A DNA stretch of 64,000 bases from assembly GCA_002315855.1 (NCBI GenBank), contig DCIG01000084.1, positions 1-64,000 of the forward strand, read 5' to 3'. The notes below the pieces were generated by a model. That model ran no database searches, was not told the origin of the DNA, and worked only from the letters and a program-made list of their open reading frames with translations. A program made the translations under genes and the position numbers. Below are positions 16,691 to 25,577 of the stretch, piece after piece (the stretch's first letter is position 1; each line of letters begins with the position of its first letter). Source of the DNA: Lentisphaeria bacterium UBA1732. GTDB taxonomy: Bacteria > Verrucomicrobiota > Lentisphaeria > Victivallales > UBA1829.

Positions 16691-17343
16691 TGTTTGTTTT
16701 CCTCCGCTTCATTGCTCAGATAATCACGCATTGCGGTCGCGGCATTCCACACCAGATTGCGTACTGCGGTGGAGGATATGGTCGCGCCGGAAACAAAATC
16801 AACCTGTTTCTTGGTCCACGGGGTATCTTCTGCGGTTTTTCCCTTGTAGGAATCCAGTGCCTTGTTGGCGGGCAGTCCTTCAGGCTGCTTTTCCCCGCGC
16901 AGGACCTGCGAAATCGTGCGCTGATTTTCTCGATTGGTTACGCGTGTGCCGATTCCCGGTGTTTCGTTGTGGTTGGATTTGATGATGACCGTGCCGACTT
17001 TGCCGTCCGGCTCAAATCCCACCAAACCTGTGATGGTGCCGCCGAATCCGTATGCGGAGGACTCCACCACATAGCCCGCAATCTTTCCGCCGGAACGTGC
17101 GATGTACATGTTCAGCGGATTCCCGTTGCTGTCTGTGATGGTTTTTGTTTCCTGCGCAGGATTGTTGTCGAAAGCAGGCAGAATCAGCGCAAGCGATTCT
17201 GCGGTTTCCTTGTCCTGGGCGTCGCGGATTGGCTTGGCTGTCTTCATTGCCGTTACGGCCATTACGAATGTCGATAGCCCGCACACCATAAACAGAAAAA
17301 ATGCCAGATAAAATGGATTGGATGCTTTTCTGAGGTCGTTCAT
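16687..17343 (-). CDS. rnfG: Electron transport complex subunit RnfG
   Basis: A 218-residue periplasmic flavoprotein subunit with one N-terminal helix (FYLAFFLFMVCGLSTFVMAVTAM). The FMN attachment motif SGATISSTAV lies near the C-terminus, where FMN is linked to a Thr through ApbE. It overlaps rnfD upstream and rnfE downstream by ATGA. Confidence 0.95.
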   Translation of the reverse strand: MNDLRKASNPFYLAFFLFMVCGLSTFVMAVTAMKTAKPIRDAQDKETAESLALILPAFDNNPAQETKTITDSNGNPLNMYIARSGGKIAGYVVESSAYGFGGTITGLVGFEPDGKVGTVIIKSNHNETPGIGTRVTNRENQRTISQVLRGEKQPEGLPANKALDSYKGKTAEDTPWTKKQVDFVSGATISSTAVRNLVWNAATAMRDYLSNEAEENKQ

Positions 17344-18467
17344 TTGATTTCTCCTCTGCGCATTTGTACGCCTGCGGCGCGGGTCGAGGTCCAGCCGAAC
17401 GGATGTGGTCTGAAAATCCTGTCAATCAGCGGTACCAGCGCATTCATGAACAGTATCGAGAAGCTCACTCCCTCAGGATAGCCGCCCCAGATGCGGATGA
17501 TGCAGGTCAGCATCCCGATCATAATGCCGAAAAACAGACTTCCCCAGCCGGTCATCGGCGATGTAACCATATCAGTCGCCATGAAAAATGCCCCGATCAT
17601 GACGCCGCCCGAGAGAATATGGAAGACCGGTCCCGGTGTCAGTTCCGGTGCAAAAGCATGAACAATCCCTGTGAAAAGTGCGATGGAGCCAAGCATTCCC
17701 AGCGGCACTTGCCATTTGATGAGGCGCAGAAACATCAGTCCGAGACCGCCGATTAAAATGGCCAGTGCACACGTTTCCCCCAGAGATCCTCCCGTATTGC
17801 CGATGAAGTATCTCCAGTACATTTCAGATGTGGACAGTGCATCCATGACGCTTTCCGAACCGGATGCCAGTTTCGCAAGTCCCAGCGGCGTTGCTCCTGT
17901 CTGGAAATCTGCCGCCGCCGCATGTTTGGTCGCGGATGTAACGAAATCCGCCGCCGCTTTCTGAACCGTCGGAGGAAGCATTGCCGGTGCCCGCATGGTC
18001 CATGTCATCATGGGACCGGAGAATCCCGCAAGCAGTGCTGCGCGTGCCGCAGCCGCCGGATTGAATGGATTTTGTCCGAGTCCTCCGAAAAGCTGTTTCA
18101 CAATGATGATTGCGAAAAAACAGCCGGTCATGCAGAGCCACCACGGAGCCGTCGGAGGCAGATTCAATGCCAGAATCAGACCCGTAACCAGTGCGCTCCC
18201 GTCTTTCAGTGTGGATTTCTGATGCAGTGCCATGTCCCAGAGCTGTTCAAAAATCAAACAGAATGCACTGCAATAGAAAATGACCAGCACCGCATGAAAA
18301 CGGAAGTGCCAGATGGAAGCCGCAATCACCGGAAGCAGGCAGAGCACCACCTGCATCATGATTTTGGAAATGCTTGAGCCTTCATGCACATGCGGCGATG
18401 TGCTCATGACCAGCATTTCACAGCCCGGCATGTTTTTCTGTTCGTTTTGTTTCATTGTATCATTCAT
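17340..18467 (-). CDS. rnfD: Electron transport complex subunit RnfD
   Basis: A 375-residue multi-helix membrane subunit. SPHVHEGSSISKIM near the start is the family opening, and TGATPLG holds the second covalent FMN site. GLGQNPFNPAAAARA is also conserved. Length is typical. It lies 11 bases after rnfC. Confidence 0.95.
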   Translation of the reverse strand: MNDTMKQNEQKNMPGCEMLVMSTSPHVHEGSSISKIMMQVVLCLLPVIAASIWHFRFHAVLVIFYCSAFCLIFEQLWDMALHQKSTLKDGSALVTGLILALNLPPTAPWWLCMTGCFFAIIIVKQLFGGLGQNPFNPAAAARAALLAGFSGPMMTWTMRAPAMLPPTVQKAAADFVTSATKHAAAADFQTGATPLGLAKLASGSESVMDALSTSEMYWRYFIGNTGGSLGETCALAILIGGLGLMFLRLIKWQVPLGMLGSIALFTGIVHAFAPELTPGPVFHILSGGVMIGAFFMATDMVTSPMTGWGSLFFGIMIGMLTCIIRIWGGYPEGVSFSILFMNALVPLIDRIFRPHPFGWTSTRAAGVQMRRGEIK

Positions 18468-18478
18468 CTTGCCTTACC

Positions 18479-19840
18479 TCACGAATGTTTCATCGCGGCT
18501 TTTGCTTTCGCCGCCTGACGTTCTGCGATAATCTCCGATTTCGCCCGGCGGAAGTGCTGAACCAGCGGACGTTTCGCGGGGCAGACATAGGCGCATACAC
18601 CGCATTCCATGCAGTCCATGACATTGAGATGTTCCGCCTCGTGGAAATGTTCGCTTTCGACCATGACACTGATGGAACCCGGCTGAAGGTGCATGGGGCA
18701 GTTGTCCACGCATCTGCCGCAGCGGATGCACGGATCGGAGGTATATGCCCCTGTTTCCTTCGCGCTGAGAAGCAGAATCCCGGAGGTATTTTTCGTAACT
18801 GTTACGTCCAGCGTCATCTGGGCAAAACCCATCATCGGACCGCCCATAATGAGTTTCGCCGCATGAGATTTCGTCCCTCCCGCGAATCCCAGAGCTTCAC
18901 GCACCGGCGTCCCGATTCGCACAATCCATGTCGACGGATTGACGACCGGTGTGCCCGTAATCGTGGTGTAGCGTTCAATCAGCGGATGCCCTTCTGCTAC
19001 GGCATCGTAAATCGCTGCGCACGACCCCACGTTTTGAACTACGCACCCCACGTCCATGGGCAGACCTCCGGTCATGACACAGCGTCCGGTGAGTGCATAA
19101 ATCAGCTGTTTTTCGCCGCCCTGCGGATAGCGGACGGGCAGCGGCACGACGGTAACACCATATTGGTCTGCGAGTTTGTTCAGTGCCTCAATCGCGTCCG
19201 GCTTGTTGTCTTCGATTCCCAGCAGAATCCGTTCCACATTGAGTATTTTTGCCGCAATCGCCGCTCCTTCCAGGACTGCTTTTGTGCGTTCCAGCATCAG
19301 CCTGTGGTCGGCTGTCAGATACGGTTCGCACTCCGCACCGTTCAGTATGAGCGTATCGATGATTTTTTCAATCGGCGGAGTGAGTTTGATATGGCACGGA
19401 AATGCCGCGCCGCCCATGCCCACTATGCCTGCTTCTGCGATGCGGTGTCTCAAGTCCGTTATATCCGCTTGTCGCCAGTCCTTGATTGGTTCCAGACCCG
19501 TGTCCCATTCATCCTTGCCGTCGGCAATGATTTCGATGGCGGGCACATTCGGTCCGTTTGCTCCGGGGATGTCCGCAACATCGCCGACGGTTCCGCTGGT
19601 CGGTGCGTGGAGCGGAGCCGAAACAAATCCGTCTGCTTCCGCGATTTTCTGACCTTTTGCCACGTGCTGACCTTTTTCAACGATCAGTTTCGGCGGTTTC
19701 CCGATATTCTGGCGCAGGACCACATAATATTTTTCAAGCAGCGGCGCATATTGTGCGGGGACTTGATTGGAAAGCTCTTTCCCGTCGTAAGGGTGTACGC
19801 CTCCGCGGAAATGCCATATTTTGAAATTCGTGAGGCTCAT
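18479..19840 (-). CDS. rnfC: Electron transport complex subunit RnfC
   Basis: A 453-residue peripheral subunit that takes electrons to or from NAD. It begins MSLTNFKIWHFRGGVHPYD. An NADH/FMN-binding core (GMGGAAFPCHIKL) follows, and two 4Fe-4S motifs close it: CIRCGRCVDNCP and CMECGVCAYVCP. The start at 19840 overlaps the rnfB stop by ATGA. An in-frame extension to 20176 would lie inside rnfB and is rejected. There is no long Ala-rich C-terminal repeat as in E. coli RsxC. Confidence 0.95.
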   Translation of the reverse strand: MSLTNFKIWHFRGGVHPYDGKELSNQVPAQYAPLLEKYYVVLRQNIGKPPKLIVEKGQHVAKGQKIAEADGFVSAPLHAPTSGTVGDVADIPGANGPNVPAIEIIADGKDEWDTGLEPIKDWRQADITDLRHRIAEAGIVGMGGAAFPCHIKLTPPIEKIIDTLILNGAECEPYLTADHRLMLERTKAVLEGAAIAAKILNVERILLGIEDNKPDAIEALNKLADQYGVTVVPLPVRYPQGGEKQLIYALTGRCVMTGGLPMDVGCVVQNVGSCAAIYDAVAEGHPLIERYTTITGTPVVNPSTWIVRIGTPVREALGFAGGTKSHAAKLIMGGPMMGFAQMTLDVTVTKNTSGILLLSAKETGAYTSDPCIRCGRCVDNCPMHLQPGSISVMVESEHFHEAEHLNVMDCMECGVCAYVCPAKRPLVQHFRRAKSEIIAERQAAKAKAAMKHS

Positions 19841-20691
19841 TTCTTCTTTGTCTCCTTTCCGCAGGTGCAATTCGCCGGAAGCAGTTCGAGTTTCAGATGC
19901 TGTTCTGCGGTGGCAAGCACGCCGGTGGGGCATTTGACGCGTTCCGGGAAGTCCGGCGCCGGAGGATTGCTGTAATTGATTTGAAGAAGATTCGGCTGGA
20001 TTACCACTGCCGAACTGTCTGTGCGGGCGCACTTCTTGCAGGCAAGACACGGATTCATGCACGAGGCGCGTTTCTTCAGAGGCTTGTTCAGGGAACTGCA
20101 GTAAATATGAACTTTTGCCGTGATTGGAACCAGTCGGATGAGCTTGCGCGGGCAGACCTGTGTACAGCGTCCGCATCCGATGCAGAGTTCAGGATGCACA
20201 AATGCCAGTCTGTCGCGGATTTCGATGGCTCCCGATTTGCAGACGCGCGCACATGACCCGTAGCCGAGGCATCCGTAGTGGCATTCTTTGTCGCCGTCGC
20301 CCACCAGTGACGCGGAACGGCAGTCCATGATTCCGTTGTATTCTTCATGGTGCGAAGTATGGCTGTAAGACCCGCTGCAGAACACCACGGCGACTTTGCG
20401 TTCGCGGACTGTGATTTCATGCCCCGCAATCAGCCCTATTTTCTTAAGCGCTTCGCTGCTTACTGAGTTGCAATTGGATGGATCGGCATTCTGGTGAATG
20501 ATGGCTGACGCAAAATCTGCGCATCCGGCATAGCCGCATCCGCCGCAGTTCGCTCCCGGCAGAAGCTCCTGCACCGATTCCACGCGCGGATCAACTTCCA
20601 CGTCAAACTTTTTTGCCGCAAATCCGATCAGCAGTCCGAGTGCCAGCCCGACAATCGCCAGTACAATCGTTGAAATAAGAACAGTCAGCAT
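19837..20691 (-). CDS. rnfB: Electron transport complex subunit RnfB
   Basis: A 284-residue ferredoxin-interacting subunit. It has an N-terminal membrane helix (STIVLAIVGLALGLLIGFAA), a 4Fe-4S domain with CGGCGYAGC, then clusters ECHYGCLGYGSCARVC and CIGCGRCTQVCP, and a further CMNPCLACKKC set. AAGGAG precedes the start. Rnf couples ferredoxin oxidation and NAD+ reduction to Na+ or H+ pumping. Confidence 0.95.
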   Translation of the reverse strand: MLTVLISTIVLAIVGLALGLLIGFAAKKFDVEVDPRVESVQELLPGANCGGCGYAGCADFASAIIHQNADPSNCNSVSSEALKKIGLIAGHEITVRERKVAVVFCSGSYSHTSHHEEYNGIMDCRSASLVGDGDKECHYGCLGYGSCARVCKSGAIEIRDRLAFVHPELCIGCGRCTQVCPRKLIRLVPITAKVHIYCSSLNKPLKKRASCMNPCLACKKCARTDSSAVVIQPNLLQINYSNPPAPDFPERVKCPTGVLATAEQHLKLELLPANCTCGKETKKK

Positions 20692-20703
20692 TGCCGGTTC
20701 TCC

Positions 20704-21312
20704 TTATTTCACGAGTCCGGAAAAGCCCATGAATGCCAGTGCCAGAATCCCTGCTGTAACCAGTGCGATTGCCGGACCTTCCATGGCTTTCGGGGTGCGG
20801 GAGGCCGCGAGACGTTCCCGCAGACTTGCGAAAAGAAGCAGTGCCAGCCCGAATCCCGCTCCTGTTGAGAATCCGAAAAGTGTGGATGCCAGAATGCTGC
20901 GTCCCTCGTCTGCGTTCATTTCTGCTGCGCCCAGTACGGCGCAGTTTGTGGTGATCAGCGGCAGATAAATCCCCAGTGCCACATACAGGGACGGCGTGAA
21001 TTTTTTCATGATGATTTCCACAATCTGAACCAGTGCCGCGATGACCACGATAAACAGCAGAATGCGGGTGAATGACAGGTCGATTTCCTGCCCGTTTACC
21101 TTAAATTTCGTCGCAATCAGAAAACGGTTGAATAATGCTGTTACAAAGGATGCGAGCGTCATCACGAAAACCACAGCCCCGGACATGCCGAGTGCTGTCT
21201 CGATTTTCTTGGAAACGCCCAAAAACGGGCAGATGCCCAGAATGCGCGATAATACGACATTGTTGACGAGAATCGCGCCGACTGTTACGAGCAGTAATGT
21301 GTGGAAATCCAT
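20704..21312 (-). CDS. rnfA: Electron transport complex subunit RnfA
   Basis: A 202-residue membrane subunit with six helices. NNVVLSRILGICPFLGVSKKIETALGM is the family signature, and TTNCAVLGAA carries the Cys of the membrane iron site. It is first in rnfABCDGE, the same order as in gamma-proteobacterial rsx. The region upstream (21313-21636) holds no gene. Confidence 0.96.
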   Translation of the reverse strand: MDFHTLLLVTVGAILVNNVVLSRILGICPFLGVSKKIETALGMSGAVVFVMTLASFVTALFNRFLIATKFKVNGQEIDLSFTRILLFIVVIAALVQIVEIIMKKFTPSLYVALGIYLPLITTNCAVLGAAEMNADEGRSILASTLFGFSTGAGFGLALLLFASLRERLAASRTPKAMEGPAIALVTAGILALAFMGFSGLVK

Positions 21313-21545
21313 AGTCGGAATAACTCGTTTGAAACAATTCTTCTCTTGATTCAGTCCCGATGATGTTCAGAATACAGCAGAACTCTCTCTCAATCAAAAA
21401 ATTGCTTTGTGAAATGACTTGCTGAATGAATCAGTCTGATTCTTATTGATGAACCTCTCCTGAAAAACTCATTTTTTAAAGCTGTTTTCAGGTTTTGAAA
21501 TGAACTCGGAAAGGTTATCCCCTCTTAATTTGTTTTGACTGGATG

Positions 21546-21622
21546 CGGGAACACCTCGCTAATCTCCCCGTTTCCCGTTTTCTGAATCATCCATGATTCA
21601 TTCGCGAAAAAAGGTGTTCCCG
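21546..21622. repeat. Nested inverted repeats upstream of rnf operon
   Basis: CGGGAACACCT (21546-21556) pairs with its complement at 21612-21622. Inside lies a second palindrome, TGAATCAT-CC-ATGATTCA (21583-21600). It sits between the ppiase stop and the rnf start. It could end the ppiase transcript or act as a regulator site for rnf. Confidence 0.5.
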
Positions 21623-21636
21623 TATGGTTTGGTCGG

Positions 21637-22146
21637 TTATTGTCCGATGACGGTAACGCGTGCAATCAGAATCGGAGTAACCGGCACATCGCTATACATG
21701 CCGGCGGAGGTCGTCTGGGTGCTTTCGATGGCGCGAACGACATCCATTCCGTCCGTAACCTTGCCGAACACGCAGTAGCCGAAGCCGCGAGGCGTGTTGT
21801 CGGTGTGGTTCAGAAAATAATTGTTTTCGGTATTGATGAAGAACTGTGAGGTTGCACTGTCAATAACAGAGGTACGGGCCATTGCGATGGTTCCGATTTC
21901 ATTGGAGAGACCGTTGCCTGCTTCATTCTTGATCGGAGCCATGGCCGGCTTCTGTCGGAGATTGGCTTCGAGTCCGCCTCCCTGTATCATAAATCCCTTG
22001 ATGACTCGATGGAATACGGTTCCCGCGAAAAAGTTGGATTTCACGTATGCGAGGAAGTTTGCCACTGTAATCGGGGCTTCTTTCTCGAAAAGTTCGAGCG
22101 TGATATTGCCGAGAGAGGTTTCCATTAATACCTGGGGATTTGCCAT
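21637..22146 (-). CDS. Cyclophilin-type peptidyl-prolyl isomerase
   Basis: A 169-residue PpiB-type cyclophilin, a cytosolic folding catalyst. The catalytic Arg is in FHRVIKGFMIQGG, with SQFFIN and FGKVTDGMDVV as the other landmarks. No signal peptide is present, so it is the cytoplasmic form. The Trp of the cyclosporin site is replaced (NYFLNH instead of xxWLD), as in many bacterial members. Confidence 0.95.
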   Translation of the reverse strand: MANPQVLMETSLGNITLELFEKEAPITVANFLAYVKSNFFAGTVFHRVIKGFMIQGGGLEANLRQKPAMAPIKNEAGNGLSNEIGTIAMARTSVIDSATSQFFINTENNYFLNHTDNTPRGFGYCVFGKVTDGMDVVRAIESTQTTSAGMYSDVPVTPILIARVTVIGQ

Positions 22147-22273
22147 GTTTGTGCTCCTGAAAAAATGTTGTGAAAATGTTGATTAAATTATATAAATATA
22201 CCTTAAAAAAACGAATAATCAAGAGATAGATGGATATTTTTGTATTCTTTTCATTTTTTTTCTTGGTTTTTAC

Positions 22274-22302
22274 TTGAATCTTGCCTCCCTGCGATATATA
22301 TT
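22274..22302 (+). promoter_or_regulatory. Promoter of flotillin-like gene
   Basis: TTGAAT, 17 bp, TATATT. The leader is about 85 bases with AGGAG just before the start. Confidence 0.6.
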
Positions 22303-22390
22303 TTATCAATTTTCGTCCTCTTGTATTCCGTCCGTTTCGGACTGATGCGGAGACTGTCCTGAAAAACTTAAACAGATAGGAGTTACATCT

Positions 22391-24004
22391 ATGATTTCTC
22401 CCGTTTTCGCCGCAGCTTCTTTCGGCGGTGTCGCTCTGCTGATTGCTGCTCTTTTTTTCATCCTTTTTGTAATCGTTGTTACATTCGTTTCCCGCTATAA
22501 AAAATGTCCTTCCGATCAGGTCATGGTTATTTACGGTAAGACGGGCGGTCAGCGTGCCGGACGCTGTATTCATGGCGGTGCCGCTTTCATTTGGCCCGTG
22601 ATTCAGGATTACGGTTTCCTTTCTCTTCGTCCTGTCCAGCTGGATGTGAATCTGCAAAATGCTCTGTGCCTCCAGAACATCCGAATCAATGTCCCCAGCG
22701 TTTTTACCGTCGGTATCAGTATTGATGAAACCCTGATGGGAAACGCCGCCAACCGTTTGCTTGGTTTGAAGCAGGATGACATTGCAGAACTTGCCCGCGA
22801 TATTATCCTTGGTCAGCTGCGTCTCGTGATTGCATCCATGACCATTGAGCAGATTAACTCCGACCGTGAAACTTTCCTTCGCCAGATTGAAGACAATGTG
22901 GCGGAAGAATTGAACAAGATTGGTCTCCAGCTCCTGAACGTCAACGTTACCGACATCACCGATGAAAGCGGTTATATTGATGCAATCGGAAAGCGCGCCG
23001 CTGCCGAAGCCATCAACAAAGCCCGTATCGATGTGGCGGAAGAAGAGCGAAAAGGCGGAATCGGTGAAGCCGAAGCCCGCAAACTCCAGCGTATCGCCGT
23101 GTCGCAGGCGGAAGCAGAGGCCCAGTCAGGGGAAGCCAATGCTGATAAGGAACGCCGTATCGCCATTAAGCAGGCGGAAGCGGAAGCCCAGTCCGGTGAA
23201 GCCAACGCCGATAAGGAACGCCGTATCGCTGTGAAGCAGGCGGAAGCGGAAGCTCTCTCCGGGGAAGCCAATGCCGATAAGGAACGCCGTATCGCCGTGA
23301 AGCAGGCGGAGGCCACCGCAATCGATGGTGAAAATATTTCGGCCATCGAGATTGCTCAGTCCAATGCAAAACGTGCCGAACAGGAAGCCGATGCATTCTT
23401 CAAAGCGGAAGCCGCCAGAAAAGTTGCAGAAGCGAACATCCGTAAAGCAAACTTTGAAGCGGAAGAACAGGCTCAGGTCGCCCGTGCCAGAATGGAAGAA
23501 GAAAGACAGCGCGCCGAAACCATCGTCGCCGCAAAGATTGACAAAGAACAAATTGTCATCGAAGCTCAGGCGAAAGCCGCAAAACTCGAAGAAGAAGCAC
23601 GCGGTGAAGCGTCCGCCATCTTCCAGAAATACGAAGCCGAAGCAAAAGGCAACTTTGAAATCCTCCGTGCCAAGGGCGAAGGTTATCGCAAAATCATCGA
23701 ATCCTGCGGCAATAATTCGGATGCGGCTACCAAAATGCTCCTCATCGAAAAACTCGAAGAGATTGTCAAGCTCCAGACCGAAGCGATTAAGAATATCAAA
23801 ATCGACAAAATTACGGTTTGGGATTCTGCCGGAAAAGGCGATGGCAAGACTTCGACTGCCAATTTCCTCAGCGGCATGATGCAGAGTCTTCCTCCCATTC
23901 ACGATGTCGCCGCAATGGCTGGCGTGGAACTCCCGCAGTATCTTGGCTCCGTGAAAGCGGACAAAGCTGAAAAAAGCGAATCCGCCCCTCAGACCAGACT
24001 CTGA
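22391..24004 (+). CDS. Flotillin-like SPFH/band-7 protein
   Basis: A 537-residue membrane scaffold. An N-terminal helix (VALLIAALFFILFVIVVTFV) anchors it. An SPFH domain follows (CPSDQVMVIYGKTG, then INVPSVFTVGI and the IGLQLLNVNVTDI strand). A long Ala/Glu-rich coiled coil runs from about residue 205 to 430, the flotillin region. Flotillins gather proteins into membrane microdomains. The coiled coil contains three near-identical 22-residue repeats. It is monocistronic, with its own promoter and terminator. Confidence 0.9.
   Translation: MISPVFAAASFGGVALLIAALFFILFVIVVTFVSRYKKCPSDQVMVIYGKTGGQRAGRCIHGGAAFIWPVIQDYGFLSLRPVQLDVNLQNALCLQNIRINVPSVFTVGISIDETLMGNAANRLLGLKQDDIAELARDIILGQLRLVIASMTIEQINSDRETFLRQIEDNVAEELNKIGLQLLNVNVTDITDESGYIDAIGKRAAAEAINKARIDVAEEERKGGIGEAEARKLQRIAVSQAEAEAQSGEANADKERRIAIKQAEAEAQSGEANADKERRIAVKQAEAEALSGEANADKERRIAVKQAEATAIDGENISAIEIAQSNAKRAEQEADAFFKAEAARKVAEANIRKANFEAEEQAQVARARMEEERQRAETIVAAKIDKEQIVIEAQAKAAKLEEEARGEASAIFQKYEAEAKGNFEILRAKGEGYRKIIESCGNNSDAATKMLLIEKLEEIVKLQTEAIKNIKIDKITVWDSAGKGDGKTSTANFLSGMMQSLPPIHDVAAMAGVELPQYLGSVKADKAEKSESAPQTRL
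23108..23305 (+). repeat. Three 66-bp tandem repeats inside flotillin-like gene
   Basis: Three consecutive 66-bp units encode AEAEAQSGEANADKERRIAV followed by KQ, with few changes between them. A degenerate fourth unit follows. Twenty-two residues equal two 11-residue turns of a coiled coil, so copy-number change would lengthen or shorten the rod in register. Confidence 0.85.
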
Positions 24005-24048
24005 ACGTTCTGAATACTCTCCCCGTGTTTGTTCATAGGGAGAAGATG

Positions 24049-24089
24049 AAACGGAAACATGTCTTTTTATGGGATGTGTTTCCGTTTTT
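24049..24089 (+). terminator. Terminator of flotillin-like gene
   Basis: AAACGGAAACA pairs with TGTTTCCGTTT (11 bp), then T. It starts 45 bases after the stop. Confidence 0.8.
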
Positions 24090-24166
24090 GCTTTTGGGGA
24101 CTTTAGACCGGCTGTGTCAAAAGACAGACCGGGAACTTCAAAAACGTGCTTTTTCCCGGATATTTC

Positions 24167-24195
24167 TTGTATTTTACCCGAAACGGTGGTATAGT
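24167..24195 (+). promoter_or_regulatory. Promoter of metK
   Basis: TTGTAT, 17 bp, TATAGT. The leader of about 160 bases contains a relic of the inverted-repeat family at about 24284-24340 but no recognisable SAM riboswitch. Confidence 0.6.
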
Positions 24196-24362
24196 AATAT
24201 TAATATCGTTCTGTCCATTGCTTTTGAGACTTGTCTCTCATAAGTGATTTGTTTTTATATTTTCCACATCTTTCTTCAATACCTGTTTTCAGAAGTCATT
24301 TGGGGGAATCTCGATTTGCCGGAGAATCTTTTGAAAGCAGAAAAAAAGACGAAGGTTTTACG

Positions 24363-25553
24363 ATGAGCAATATTCGCACCCAGTACATTTTTACCTCGGA
24401 ATCCGTTTCTGAGGGGCATCCTGACAAAGTCTCTGATCAGATTTCGGATGCTATCCTTGATGCCTGCCTGAAGCAGGACCCCGAAAGCCGTGTCGCCGTG
24501 GAAACCCTTTGTACGACTCAGCTGATTGTGATTTCCGGCGAGATTACCACACGCGCCGTCGTCGATTATGAGAAAATCGCACGTTCTATCGCTTGTGAAA
24601 TCGGCTACAATGACCCGAAACTTGGGTTCGATGGCAATACATGCAAAGTCGAAGTCTTTATTCATACGCAGTCTCCCGATATTTCGCAGGGCGTTACTGC
24701 GGGCGAAGGTCTCCACAAGGAGCAGGGAGCCGGCGATCAGGGCATGATGTTCGGCTATGCCTGCAATGAAACCGATGCTCTTATGCCTGCTCCGGTTTAT
24801 TATGCACATCGCATTGTCGCCGAACTTGCCCGTATGCGCAAAACTATGCCGGAAAAGTATCCTTTCCTCCGTCCCGATGCGAAAAGTCAGATTTCCATGC
24901 GGTATGTCAACAATAAGCCTGTTGCGATTGATACGATTGTCGTTTCTCATCAGCATGACGAAAATGTTTCAAAAGAGACTTTGGAAGATGCCATCCATAC
25001 TGCTGTCGGAAATGTGATTCCTGCCGCTTTGCTGACGGACAAGACGCTGTATCACATCAACCCGACCGGGCGTTTTGTCCTTGGCGGACCTGCCGGTGAT
25101 ACCGGCTTGACCGGACGCAAAATTATCGTCGATACCTACGGCGGTGTTTCTTCTCACGGCGGCGGTGCATTCTCCGGCAAAGACCCCAGCAAAGTTGACC
25201 GTTCTGCCGCATATATGGCGCGTTACATTGCGAAAAATATTGTCGCTTCCGGTCTTGCTGACCGCTGCACCATCCAGTGCGCTTATGCCATCGGCGTGGC
25301 GAAACCTGTCTCAATCTACGTGAATACGTTTGACACCGGAAAACTTGCGGATGACGGCCTGCTGGAAAAAATCGTTTCCGAAGTCTTCGATATGACTCCT
25401 GCCGGAATCATTCGCGAACTGAAACTGAAGACCCCGGAAGGATGGTCCTACAATCAGACTGCTTCCTACGGCCATTTCGGACGCAGTATCTTCCCGTGGG
25501 AGCAGACTTCCCGTACTGCGGATTTGCTCAAAGCCGCTGCGAAATATCTTTGA
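24363..25553 (+). CDS. metK: S-adenosylmethionine synthetase
   Basis: A 396-residue MetK making SAM from Met and ATP. Seen are [15 protein letters not shown] near the start, the ATP motif [12 protein letters not shown], the P-loop [19 protein letters not shown], and YGHFGR at the end. GAAGG lies upstream of the chosen ATG. An upstream in-frame extension to 24231 lacks homology and a ribosome site. It lies 24 bases before a PfkB kinase that may salvage adenosine from the methyl cycle. Confidence 0.97.
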   Translation: MSNIRTQYIFTSESVSEGHPDKVSDQISDAILDACLKQDPESRVAVETLCTTQLIVISGEITTRAVVDYEKIARSIACEIGYNDPKLGFDGNTCKVEVFIHTQSPDISQGVTAGEGLHKEQGAGDQGMMFGYACNETDALMPAPVYYAHRIVAELARMRKTMPEKYPFLRPDAKSQISMRYVNNKPVAIDTIVVSHQHDENVSKETLEDAIHTAVGNVIPAALLTDKTLYHINPTGRFVLGGPAGDTGLTGRKIIVDTYGGVSSHGGGAFSGKDPSKVDRSAAYMARYIAKNIVASGLADRCTIQCAYAIGVAKPVSIYVNTFDTGKLADDGLLEKIVSEVFDMTPAGIIRELKLKTPEGWSYNQTASYGHFGRSIFPWEQTSRTADLLKAAAKYL

Positions 25554-25577
25554 TTTGACCTTTTTCTCTGGTCTGTC

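Noticed and set aside
14786..16723. A 645-codon plus-strand frame opposite dinG and rnfE
   Set aside because: Both genes on the minus strand are certain by motifs. The plus product has no domain and spans two genes.
19841..20176. N-terminal extension of RnfC
   Set aside because: It runs in a second frame through rnfB. The ATGA overlap and family start place the beginning at 19840.
23108..23305. Evenly spaced direct repeats that could suggest CRISPR
   Set aside because: The units abut without spacers and encode an in-frame coiled coil. No CRISPR array is seen in the window.
24196..24362. SAM riboswitch before metK
   Set aside because: No SAM-I, SAM-II or SAM-IV core was recognisable by eye. 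Only a relic of the inverted-repeat family is present.
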